Below are positions 1 to 6,581 of a stretch of 39,065 bases of DNA, piece after piece. Source of the stretch: Alistipes sp. (GTDB lineage Bacteria; Bacteroidota; Bacteroidia; Bacteroidales; Rikenellaceae); NCBI GenBank assembly GCA_017381935.1, contig JAFOBG010000001.1, positions 1-39,065 of the forward strand, in the 5' to 3' direction. The number at the start of each line of letters is the position of its first letter. The stretch's first letter is position 1. Below the pieces are notes generated by a model, which saw only the letters and a list, made by a program, of their open reading frames with translations, had not been told where the DNA came from and searched no databases. Made by a program: the position numbers and the translations under genes.

Positions 1-14
1 AACAAATTCAAACA

Positions 15-338
15 GAAAGCCACTCAATTGAGTGGCTTTTGTTGTATATACGCAACTGTGAGTTTGCTCACAAAGGCAGCGTAGATACAACAAAATGAAC
101 TGTACGAAGTACAGATTTATGTTTGAATTTACTGCCGAGGGGAGACTCGGATCGCAAGGTATGTTATCTTATCAAATGATAATATACCTTGCAATCTTCA
201 TCTCCAACAAACATAAGCACGCCTCTTAATTAGGCGGTTATCTCAGTCGTGTTTCTCCGCACCATACAAGAAATTCTACTGTTTTCTTGTATGACTGCGG
301 CACCTCTTCGATGACTATGTCCGCTATGCAATCATAGT
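15..338 (-). ncRNA. Structured RNA candidate, family not recognised
   Basis: Read on the minus strand, this gene-free stretch folds into many separate helices: 257-261/296-300 with 263-273/283-293 (a long hairpin), 220-224/232-236, a long-range helix 117-125/208-216, 154-162/184-192 extended by 164-168/178-182, 135-139/146-150, 100-105/109-114, and 39-47/85-93 with 49-53/79-83 and 58-62/67-71. It starts just after a promoter-like box at 342-350 and ends in a strong hairpin at 16-39, so it looks like a free-standing transcript of about 320 nt. The strand is inferred from that promoter/terminator arrangement. It does not match RNase P RNA, tmRNA, SRP RNA or a riboswitch that I can identify. Any gene it serves in cis would lie left of the window. 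Confidence 0.5.
16..39. terminator. Bidirectional hairpin terminator
   Basis: A 10-bp perfect inverted repeat (16-25 with 30-39) with a 4-nt loop. It is followed by a short T run on the plus strand and a T-rich stretch on the minus strand. It probably ends the minus-strand RNA at 15-338 and may also end a transcript entering from the left. Confidence 0.65.
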
Positions 339-341
339 TCG

Positions 342-375
342 CAAAGTATATTATCCCTTCAGCTCATTTTTGAAA
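342..375 (-). promoter_or_regulatory. Promoter-like boxes for the left-edge RNA
   Basis: The minus strand reads TATACTTTG at 350-342, close to the Bacteroidota -7 consensus TAnnTTTG but with one extra spacer base. A TTTC lies 21 nt upstream (375-372) as a possible -33 element. The box overlaps the 3' end of the AraC-type gene. Start of transcription is predicted near 337. Confidence 0.4.
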
Positions 376-1220
376 TCTGAAATTGTTTTACCGGTATTAG
401 ATTTAAAGAATCGGCAGAGGTTTCCGCTACCTGAGAAGTTGAGTTGTTCTGCTATCTGTTTTACGGAGAGGTCTGTTGTACGGAGGAGTTGTTTTATCTC
501 CGTAACGGCATTTCGGTCTATAAACTCTTTAGCTGTAAAACCTGTTCCGTCGAGCACTATAGCAGAGAGGTATTTAGGGGTGATACATAGCTTTTCTGCG
601 AAATAAGCGACCTCTCTGCATCGAGGGGTAGCCGATACGCTATTGACAAACTCGTCAAGCAGTCGGCGGCGATGTTTAGGCTCCGAGGTATTGACTCTAA
701 AGGAGCGCACAATACGGTTAAGTATCTCCATAAACAGAGAGCGCAGCAGGGCGAGCATAATCTCATAACGACAAATATTGTCATGGTCAGATAGTTTTGC
801 TCTCAACATTTTGATATACTCCATTCTGTTTGAGTATTCATCATTATCCGAAAGATTATATATCGGAACACTTGCAATATGGCTAAAGAAGGTTGAGGGG
901 AAGTTGTACAACGCCTCATCCATAGTCTGAGCCGAAAAACTAACCCACGAGGCTGTGAAATCTGCAGATGGATTACTAAGGGTATATATATCCCCTGGGA
1001 AGACAATAATTATATCTCGTGAATGGAGCGAGTACTCTGTATGCGCATAATCAAAAATTGCTGTTCCGCTATGACAGATAAGTATAAAACCCTCTCTGAT
1101 TTGGCTCGTTGGCAGCTCTGGTGTTATTCCACGCTCATAGAGGCCAACTTTGATGCCTATATTTTGGCGATTGGCAAAAGAGACATCCATTAAATCCTTT
1201 TTAATATTCGTAATTTCCAT
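351..1220 (-). CDS. AraC-family transcriptional regulator
   Basis: A 289-residue regulator with the two-part AraC layout: an N-terminal half (about 1-170) rich in beta-strand-like sequence, including a GTAIFDY stretch typical of a cupin-like sensing domain, and a C-terminal double helix-turn-helix (about 185-285) with AEKLCITPKYLSAIV followed by IAEQLNFSGSGNLCRFFK. Length is usual for the family. It is transcribed away from the remnant at 1352-1633, which looks like the scar of an RND efflux operon; AraC-type regulators are commonly found divergent from such operons in this phylum, so this may be its former local regulator. A -7 box at 1249-1242 supports the start at 1220. The effector is unknown. 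Confidence 0.85.
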   Translation of the reverse strand: MEITNIKKDLMDVSFANRQNIGIKVGLYERGITPELPTSQIREGFILICHSGTAIFDYAHTEYSLHSRDIIIVFPGDIYTLSNPSADFTASWVSFSAQTMDEALYNFPSTFFSHIASVPIYNLSDNDEYSNRMEYIKMLRAKLSDHDNICRYEIMLALLRSLFMEILNRIVRSFRVNTSEPKHRRRLLDEFVNSVSATPRCREVAYFAEKLCITPKYLSAIVLDGTGFTAKEFIDRNAVTEIKQLLRTTDLSVKQIAEQLNFSGSGNLCRFFKSNTGKTISDFKNELKG

Positions 1221-1241
1221 ACTCTATTCCGATTTTGATAA

Positions 1242-1272
1242 CAAAGGTAGCAAATTTACGGATAAAATGAAA
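1242..1272 (-). promoter_or_regulatory. Promoter of the AraC-type gene
   Basis: The minus strand carries TACCTTTG at 1249-1242, an exact TAnnTTTG -7 box, with TTTC 19 nt upstream (1272-1269) as a near-consensus -33 element. It gives a 5' leader of about 15-17 nt for the gene starting at 1220. Confidence 0.6.
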
Positions 1273-1351
1273 ATAACAGAAGAACAAACGCTATCTGCTC
1301 TTTTCAATATAATCCCGACCTTTGCAAGCGAAATTTTAGGTTAAAATCAGC

Positions 1352-1633
1352 ATGAGAAATCTGATTAATTGTAATCATTGCCCCGTAGCCCTTTGTCTTT
1401 TTGTGATGTGCTCTTGTGATGGTAAGACTCCGCAGCAGACACATCAGGTAGAGGCCCTCAGAGTAGCGGCTCAGAGTACGGAGCTGATGATGGAGCACGG
1501 CTCGTCAACATATCTTGAGGTGCTCGTTGTTCGCCAATCGCTGCTTCAGGTAGAGATGACTCAAGCTCAAAATCGCCTTGCCGAAATTATCGGAGTGGTA
1601 AATCTATACACCTCTTTAGGCGGTGGTTTTTAG
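1352..1633 (+). pseudogene. Remnant of an RND efflux operon: adaptor-like start fused to TolC-like end
   Basis: A 93-codon ORF made of two unrelated parts. Residues 1 to about 28 look like the lipoprotein signal of an RND membrane-fusion protein (hydrophobic VALCLFVMCSC followed by polar DGKTPQQ). Residues from about 32 to 93 match the extreme C-terminus of a TolC/OprM outer-membrane factor: an amphipathic helix with GSSTYLEVL, then repeated Q/L positions and the closing LYTSLGGGF. In the usual adaptor-pump-TolC operon these ends would lie several kilobases apart, so the simplest reading is an in-frame internal deletion. A hairpin terminator follows at 1714-1750. The product cannot form an efflux channel. 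An alternative is a small novel lipoprotein, but the TolC-like tail argues against that. Confidence 0.65.
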
Positions 1634-1713
1634 CCCTTCGTTAGGCGCAGATATTGGGAAAGTGTGATAAAATATATAAATATGCATTTTCTTTTTGTCG
1701 CTATTTAACATTG

Positions 1714-1750
1714 AAAAGCAATACTTTATAAAAAAAAGTGTTGCTTTTTT
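1714..1750 (+). terminator. Rho-independent terminator after the efflux remnant
   Basis: Stem of 8 bp (1714-1721 with 1741-1748) continued by 5 bp (1723-1727 with 1735-1739), ending in a T run. It is probably the original terminator of the deleted operon. Confidence 0.7.
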
Positions 1751-1759
1751 GCCTATATT

Positions 1760-1790
1760 TTTGATTTTATGAAAAATGTTTCTAATTTTG
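1760..1790 (+). promoter_or_regulatory. Promoter of the AT-hook AraC-type gene
   Basis: TTTG at 1760-1763, a 19-nt spacer, then TAATTTTG at 1783-1790: an exact match to the Bacteroidota -33/-7 pair. The predicted 5' leader of the gene at 1864 is about 68 nt. Confidence 0.75.
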
Positions 1791-1863
1791 TGATAGAAAC
1801 GGCATCATAATACAGAAGTGCGCTCTAAAAAGATGCGATTTCAGAACCACAAAATACAATTTT

Positions 1864-2847
1864 ATGAAAATGACGAACAATTTAAGTTCCATTTCCTGCT
1901 CGTCTTATTCAGAACAACCCGAGCCGGGATTTTATTTAGGTACCATTAAAGCCGGCGAAACTTTTGTCATTGACACTGACGAAACAAATCGTCTATTGTT
2001 CCTTAAAAGCGGAAAATTTGTCATCTCCTCTTTGGAGAGACAAAACTATTCTGTTGAGCAGTCGAATATTGTCTTCTGCTCTCGCCTCTACCAATACACA
2101 ATTACGGCAGTTCAAGATTGCGAGATGCTCATTGCACGTTTTGTAACAGGTAATGTTGCTGTTGAGGGAGATACCTATCGCTCAATTGCAGCCGAAGTGT
2201 CTAAAGTCGTGTACAATTTCTCTACAGTCCCTATTGTTGATATTATGAATCTGTTTGTAGATTCGGTTATCTACTATTTGAGGAATAATGTTAACACTAT
2301 GGCTATGCACAAGGCTAAGTTGGAGGAGATGTTTGTAATCTTCAGACACTTCTACCCTCGTGATATCTATCTGAGAACCTTCTACAGCCTATTTAACAAC
2401 AACATGTCTTTCCGCACTATGGTTATCAACAATGCCCCTAATGCGAAGAATGTTGAGGCTCTTGCTCGTATGTGCGGTCATAGTCTGTCTCACTTTAAGT
2501 TGCTCTTCAGCCAGCATTTTGACGTAACTCCGTATGTTTGGATGCAGCAGAACAGAGCCCTTGAGATTAATCAGCTACTTCGAGACACCACAATACCATT
2601 AAAGAGTATTATAAAGAAGTATGGCTTTACAAGCCACGGACACTTCTCACTCTTCTGCCGAAAGTTCTTGGGTAATACCCCTCGAGTAATTCGTAACCAA
2701 GGCGATCAAGTTGGTCATGCAATAACCCTTGAGGAGGTTAAGCAGAATATGGAGGTAGCTTTGCGTATCGCTCAAGCCTCTCGCAAAACCGTTGTAGGGC
2801 AATCTCCTCGCAAACGTGGCAGACCTCGCAAGGTACAACAACAGTAG
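1864..2847 (+). CDS. AraC-type regulator with C-terminal AT-hook-like tail
   Basis: A 327-residue protein. About 1-180 is a sensor-like half with a cupin-like beginning (GFYLGTIKAGETFVID). About 195-280 is an AraC-type DNA-binding domain: LARMCGHSLSHFKLLF as the first helix-turn-helix and IIKKYGFTSHGHFSLFCRKF as the second. It runs about 45 residues beyond the usual end of such proteins and finishes with RKRGRPRK (316-323), the core of an AT-hook that binds the minor groove of A+T-rich DNA. It has its own promoter (1760-1790) and terminator (2850-2878), so it is a single-gene unit. Whether the tail binds DNA is inferred from the motif alone, and the target genes are unknown. Confidence 0.85.
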   Translation: MKMTNNLSSISCSSYSEQPEPGFYLGTIKAGETFVIDTDETNRLLFLKSGKFVISSLERQNYSVEQSNIVFCSRLYQYTITAVQDCEMLIARFVTGNVAVEGDTYRSIAAEVSKVVYNFSTVPIVDIMNLFVDSVIYYLRNNVNTMAMHKAKLEEMFVIFRHFYPRDIYLRTFYSLFNNNMSFRTMVINNAPNAKNVEALARMCGHSLSHFKLLFSQHFDVTPYVWMQQNRALEINQLLRDTTIPLKSIIKKYGFTSHGHFSLFCRKFLGNTPRVIRNQGDQVGHAITLEEVKQNMEVALRIAQASRKTVVGQSPRKRGRPRKVQQQ

Positions 2848-2849
2848 TA

Positions 2850-2878
2850 AAAAGGACAGAATTATTCTGTCCTTTTTT
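2850..2878 (+). terminator. Rho-independent terminator
   Basis: An 11-bp stem (2850-2860 with 2866-2876), a 5-nt loop and a T run, 2 nt after the stop codon of the AT-hook regulator. Confidence 0.85.
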
Positions 2879-2918
2879 ATTTCCTTTTGCCAAAATACTC
2901 TGTTTGAATATTTTTTGT

Positions 2919-2926
2919 TATCTTTG
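2919..2926 (+). promoter_or_regulatory. -7 box of the structured element / DprA-like gene
   Basis: TATCTTTG is an exact TAnnTTTG box, about 4 nt before the first hairpin of the structured element. No good -33 TTTG lies at the usual distance; a TTTG at 2902-2905 is too close. Confidence 0.5.
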
Positions 2927-2930
2927 CTGT

Positions 2931-3175
2931 AGCTTATGCCGTATAAGCTATACATATTAGTTGACATTTATTGTCGTAATCTTCTATCCTAAAACTTGGC
3001 AGTTTAATGTAAAACGAAGATGCGCAATCAGATGTCTGCGTTTGGTGTATATCCTACCGATTGGCTCGGTATATGCGATATATCTCCGGCGTGGGCTCTC
3101 TGTTTTGCTTATTCGTTTTACAGGTAGCCAAGACCTTAGGATAGGGTAAGTAAATGCAGTGGTCTGCGCTTTTTT
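2931..3175 (+). ncRNA. Structured leader or independent RNA ahead of the DprA-like gene
   Basis: The stretch begins with a perfect hairpin (2931-2937 with 2943-2949). It then forms a long broken stem with three paired blocks: 2984-2992/3136-3144, 2995-3000/3127-3132 and 3008-3018/3112-3122. The apical part holds a perfect hairpin TACCGA/TCGGTA. It ends in a short GC hairpin GCAG-tggt-CTGC and a run of six T (3170-3175). The matched blocks separated by internal loops suggest RNA structure rather than a coding gene or a transposon end. Short ORFs cross it in two frames; I have a vague, unverified recollection of similar short hypothetical proteins in other Bacteroidales annotations, which would fit conservation at RNA level. 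It could be a leader or attenuator of the next gene, or a separate small RNA. Confidence 0.5.
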
Positions 3176-3625
3176 ATGACCTTATCCGGAAACAAGGAGC
3201 TACTTGACAGAGAGTTAGTTGCCTTTTTCGCCTCTCGACTTGCTCCACATAACGCCCTTGCCCTTGCGCAAGAGTGGGCATACAAAGTCTCTAAAACTGA
3301 CACAATTATAATTAGTGGATTTCACTCTCCAATAGAGCGTGAGGTGCTGAGTATTCTACTCTCTGAAGGCTGTTGTGTCATTGTGGCATTATCTCGTACA
3401 CTATATCGTAAAATCCCTCCACATCTACAAACACCCTACAACGAGGGCCGTCTGCTTTTTATATCATTCAGAGAGCACTCCCGCCCCTCATTCGCCTCCT
3501 CTCAACACCGCAATTGGGCTACAGCTGATATCGCTCGTAAGATTGTCTTTGCTCCGTTTGAACCTCAGAGCCAACTCTCTGCTCTGCACTACTCGTTCCA
3601 ACAAAAGAGCTCTATTTTAGGCTAA
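3176..3625 (+). CDS. Small DprA/Smf-like (SLOG fold) protein
   Basis: 149 residues, about half of a full DprA. The recognisable part is a Rossmann-like core in DprA order: a strand ending in ISG (about 46-48), where DprA has SGxAxGID; CCVIVALSRTLY, as in the DprA IAVLGxGLD strand; a PP turn (PHLQTP region); a GRLLFIS strand; and an RNW motif like the DprA FxxRNR. A C-terminal winged-helix domain is absent. DprA binds single-stranded DNA and loads RecA; whether this shortened form does so is unknown. The only in-frame ATG at the head lies immediately after the T run that closes the structured element, an odd arrangement suggesting that expression depends on read-through. Identification is by motif pattern only. 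Confidence 0.55.
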   Translation: MTLSGNKELLDRELVAFFASRLAPHNALALAQEWAYKVSKTDTIIISGFHSPIEREVLSILLSEGCCVIVALSRTLYRKIPPHLQTPYNEGRLLFISFREHSRPSFASSQHRNWATADIARKIVFAPFEPQSQLSALHYSFQQKSSILG

Positions 3626-3641
3626 TTCTATGAGCCACAAA

Positions 3642-3670
3642 AAAAGAGAGACTTTTTCAGTCTCTCTTTT
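3642..3670. terminator. Bidirectional terminator between convergent genes
   Basis: An 11-bp stem (3642-3652 with 3660-3670), A-rich on one side and T-rich on the other. It serves both the DprA-like gene and the TonB receptor gene ending at 3683. Confidence 0.8.
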
Positions 3671-3682
3671 AAGTCTGATAAC

Positions 3683-5992
3683 TTAGAATGACAGCTTTGC
3701 GCCAATAAAGATTGTTCGAGGCAGGCCCGGACCATAGATATATCCGGCATCACGATCTTGTCCTTTATCAAAATCATTTTGGTATGAGTTGAATATATTC
3801 TTCACTCCGCCGTTTACCTGCAGCCCTATTGTACGATATATTCTAAAGTCGTAGCTCAGCTTGATACCCATATCGAGGAATGGGTTGGTCAGTTTTGCCA
3901 CATCCTTCTCTACATATCCGGCAAAGTGCTGTACCAACATTCTACCTGTATAAGTTCCTGTAAGAGAGATGTCAAATCGACGTACAGGAGTTACGGTGGC
4001 TGTCATATATGCGTAGCTGTCAGGAGAACGGAACATACGTGTCTGAGCAGGTACACTCTCATCCTCACTCCACTTCTCAGGCTCCTTATAACGGCTACGC
4101 TGCAGTGTTCCACCAATCTGGAACTGCAACCAAGGGTTGAAGGCTAATCGAGCCTCAAGGTTTAATCCCATAACTGTTGCACCTGAGCCGTTACGACGCT
4201 CAAGAACTGTCGCTGTGCCATCATCGGCAGTCTCACCTGTCTCTTCAAGGGTAAACACATCGTTAAGGATAGTATAAAATCCCTCAACCATCAAGTTGCC
4301 CTGTACCCCATTTTTGAATGTGTGGTACATATCGGCAGAGACGCTGAATGTGTGGCTACGCTCCTCTTTCAAGTCGTCAGCCAGGCGGATACGGGTACGC
4401 TCGCCACCTACGATTGTGATGTGCAAATCCTCGTCAAATGCCTGCGGAGCACGGAAACCCGATGAATATACGGCGCGAATATTGATATTGTGATTTGGGT
4501 TGTATCGGAAGTTGACACGAGGCGAGAAGATAACATGGTCAATAAGATTGTGCTTGTCTGCTCGGCCACCAATGAGAAATCCCCACTTATCGTTCTTCCA
4601 CTCGTTCTGAATATAGGCACTATATATATGTATTGTCTGGTTTGTAGGTGTATAACCCTCACCAAGCGGTGTATCCTTCATACGGTCGAGGTTGTACTCA
4701 GCACCTACCGTCAACTCAGCAGGCAGGAATAGGCACTTCGGCATACGGTACATATACTGCACGCCACCTACAGCCGTAAAACCATGTGTATAGCCATAAG
4801 CGTTCTCATCCATATAGCTACCATAGTAACTATCTCGCTTTACATCTTGAGCTGAAGCATAGATGCTGTAGCGGTGTCTTGTATCGGCAGTTGTACCCTC
4901 AAAGGTAATACCTCCGCTATTAATGATATGGTCTGTAGTCTCGGCAACCCAAACCTTGTGAGGAGGCAGGTGAAGCTGGTCGCCACCACGACGATACTCC
5001 TTTGTTGCGTGGTACTCAAGAGAGAGCTTGCTGTATTGGCTTGTTTTGATATATCCACGAGTACCGATAGTCTGACCATCAATCTCGCCAAGCTCAACAA
5101 AGCCGTCGTCATTATGGTCATAACCCTCACGCTTGCGGTTCTGTCCGTAAATCATCAGTCCCGCTTTTTGATTATCAGTTACAAGCGAAGCGTTGAAAGT
5201 CGTGTTGTTATCCAAAGAGCCTGTGCAACCGATAGATGAGATGGTGTGAGTAACTGAGCCTGAGTTGTAGAGAGGCTCTTTTGTGATGATATTTACCGTT
5301 CCGCCGATAGCTGACGCTCCATAGAGTGCAGAGCCGCCGCCACGAACAACCTCAATTCTCTCAATCATGTTTGAAGGGAGGTGCTCCAGACCATATACGC
5401 CTGCCAAGGCTGAAAATACAGGGCGAGAGTCGATAAGAATCTGTGAGTAGTGTCCATCAAGACCGTTGAGACGCACCTGGTTAAAGCCGCAGTTCTGGCA
5501 ATTGTTCTCTACACGCACTCCCGACTGGAAACTAAGACCCTCAGCAATTGTAGGCGATGAGGTAACATCAAAGAGGCGAGAGTCTAAGACACTTACAAGC
5601 GATGGAGCCTCACGACGAGTTGTTACATTACGGTTTGCAGAGACTACAACGGCATCCAAAGAGACCTGTTGCTCTGAAATCTCAAAATCTAACTCAAGTG
5701 GCTCACCATTATTGACTTTTACAGTTTTAGTTACTGTTGTGTAACCCAATGCTGAGACCTCGATAGTAATATCTACATCCTCAGGAACATCATTGAGAAT
5801 ATAGTGGCCTGTTGAGTCGGTTGTAGTTCCGATAGTTGTGTTCTGGACAGTTACATTAATATAAGGTAGAAACTCCTTTGTCTTGGCATCTGATACGTGT
5901 CCGAAAATATGTGTCTCAAAGTCTGATTGTACGGCATACACATTGCCGGCAAGACACAATGCCGACAACATGATAGATAAAATTTTCTTCAT
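3683..5992 (-). CDS. TonB-dependent outer-membrane receptor (BtuB/FepA-like, possibly metal)
   Basis: 769 residues: signal peptide (1-20, ending VYA), a carboxypeptidase-regulatory-like beta-sandwich (about 27-110), a TonB-box-like DAVVVSA (113-119), a plug domain (about 125-240) with IERIEVVRGGGSALYG and GGTVNIITKEP, then a beta-barrel ending in a terminal Phe (GAKLSF), as outer-membrane assembly requires. The plug carries Cys165 and Cys168 in a CQNCGF motif, unusual for a TonB receptor and suggestive of a metal site. It is not an SusC type, which is much longer and has a SusD partner. A small Cys/His membrane protein lies 45 nt upstream in the same direction. Substrate is unproven; copper or another metal is an inference from the Cys pair and the neighbour. 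Confidence 0.9.
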   Translation of the reverse strand: MKKILSIMLSALCLAGNVYAVQSDFETHIFGHVSDAKTKEFLPYINVTVQNTTIGTTTDSTGHYILNDVPEDVDITIEVSALGYTTVTKTVKVNNGEPLELDFEISEQQVSLDAVVVSANRNVTTRREAPSLVSVLDSRLFDVTSSPTIAEGLSFQSGVRVENNCQNCGFNQVRLNGLDGHYSQILIDSRPVFSALAGVYGLEHLPSNMIERIEVVRGGGSALYGASAIGGTVNIITKEPLYNSGSVTHTISSIGCTGSLDNNTTFNASLVTDNQKAGLMIYGQNRKREGYDHNDDGFVELGEIDGQTIGTRGYIKTSQYSKLSLEYHATKEYRRGGDQLHLPPHKVWVAETTDHIINSGGITFEGTTADTRHRYSIYASAQDVKRDSYYGSYMDENAYGYTHGFTAVGGVQYMYRMPKCLFLPAELTVGAEYNLDRMKDTPLGEGYTPTNQTIHIYSAYIQNEWKNDKWGFLIGGRADKHNLIDHVIFSPRVNFRYNPNHNINIRAVYSSGFRAPQAFDEDLHITIVGGERTRIRLADDLKEERSHTFSVSADMYHTFKNGVQGNLMVEGFYTILNDVFTLEETGETADDGTATVLERRNGSGATVMGLNLEARLAFNPWLQFQIGGTLQRSRYKEPEKWSEDESVPAQTRMFRSPDSYAYMTATVTPVRRFDISLTGTYTGRMLVQHFAGYVEKDVAKLTNPFLDMGIKLSYDFRIYRTIGLQVNGGVKNIFNSYQNDFDKGQDRDAGYIYGPGLPRTIFIGAKLSF

Positions 5993-6037
5993 TGTTGTTT
6001 CTTGTTAGTTATAATACGAAAGTTTTGTAGGTCGATA

Positions 6038-6361
6038 TTATAACATAACAGGAGGTGCACGAAGAGATAATAGTCGGATTGCTCCCCTCTGACACACAAT
6101 AGGCTGAACGGTAAAAATAACCGTCAGCAGAGTTGTAAAGAATGAAAATGCAACAAAATTATCAGATAGGAAGAGCAGAAGATTAAAATGACATATTGGA
6201 CAGTCATCACTCATGCCGTTTGATGCTGCACTACGGGTAGTGCGAAGCGAATCATAATAGCTATCTGTGTGGGTATGAAGGGCTTTTCCGGCATATGCGA
6301 CAGCAACAACTGCGAGCATAACCCACAGTATTACATGCTGTATGTGCTTAGATAATCGCAT
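6038..6361 (-). CDS. Small membrane protein with His and CxxCH motif (DUF2946-like pattern)
   Basis: 107 residues: an N-terminal signal or membrane helix (about 9-26), a short polar loop with HTHTD (29-33) and CPICH (54-58), a second hydrophobic segment (about 60-85), and a tail ending RAPPVML. The CPxC loop and closing RAPP resemble DUF2946-type proteins, which often accompany metal-related TonB receptors; this is pattern likeness, not a proven match. It is the first gene of a two-gene unit with the receptor at 3683-5992. The promoter (6373-6405) leaves a leader of only about 7 nt. The likely role is an accessory in metal handling at the cell envelope. Confidence 0.6.
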   Translation of the reverse strand: MRLSKHIQHVILWVMLAVVAVAYAGKALHTHTDSYYDSLRTTRSAASNGMSDDCPICHFNLLLFLSDNFVAFSFFTTLLTVIFTVQPIVCQRGAIRLLSLRAPPVML

Positions 6362-6372
6362 AATTTTCGCAG

Positions 6373-6405
6373 CAAAGGTAATAATTTTTATGTAAAACAG
6401 ACAAA
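6373..6405 (-). promoter_or_regulatory. Promoter of the TonB receptor unit
   Basis: On the minus strand TTTG (6405-6402), a 21-nt spacer, then TACCTTTG (6380-6373), both exact consensus boxes. Transcription should begin near 6368, only about 7 nt before the ATG at 6361. Confidence 0.7.
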
Positions 6406-6485
6406 CGATATGCTATTTTTAATAAATATTTTATCCCTTGACCTACGAATAATCGGTACAGGCTTTTACTTTATACTTTTTTTAT

Positions 6486-6493
6486 TATCTTTG
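6486..6493 (+). promoter_or_regulatory. -7 box of the LysE-cmk-ispH run
   Basis: TATCTTTG, an exact -7 box about 88 nt before the LysE-type start codon. No clear -33 TTTG at the normal distance. Confidence 0.5.
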
Positions 6494-6581
6494 CAATTTA
6501 GAAATTGTTCCCAATTTTGAACATGCTGTTGTACAATGTTTGCCCGGCAGATTTTAGATTGGCACTTTTTCAGGCTGAGTT

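Noticed and set aside
50-75. Cobalamin-riboswitch-like GCAACTGTGA on the plus strand
   Set aside because: It sits after a terminator, lacks the other conserved boxes, and is better explained as one arm of the hairpin 39-93.
211-225. Shared word TAAGCACGCCTCT between the left-edge RNA (plus strand) and the 6S-like RNA at about 29624
   Set aside because: Matches of 13 nt are expected by chance in 39 kb, and the word lies in opposite orientation relative to the inferred transcripts.
290-310. Lysine-riboswitch-like AGAGGTGC on the minus strand
   Set aside because: None of the other conserved lysine-riboswitch segments follows; the word is short enough to occur by chance.
15-338. TPP-riboswitch-like words (GAGGTGCC, CTGAGATAACC, ATACCTTGCGA) in the right order on the minus strand of the left-edge RNA
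   Set aside because: The pairing around these words is not that of the TPP fold, spacers are far too long, and the region ends in its own terminator without a thiamin gene in view.
2984-3144. Inverted repeat flanking about 90 bp, as in a miniature transposable element
   Set aside because: The arms are interrupted by unequal internal loops, there is no obvious target duplication outside, and only one copy is in the window.
2961-3149. 62-codon ORF across the structured element
   Set aside because: Its codons coincide with paired blocks of the RNA stem, and another frame is equally open; RNA structure explains the stretch better.
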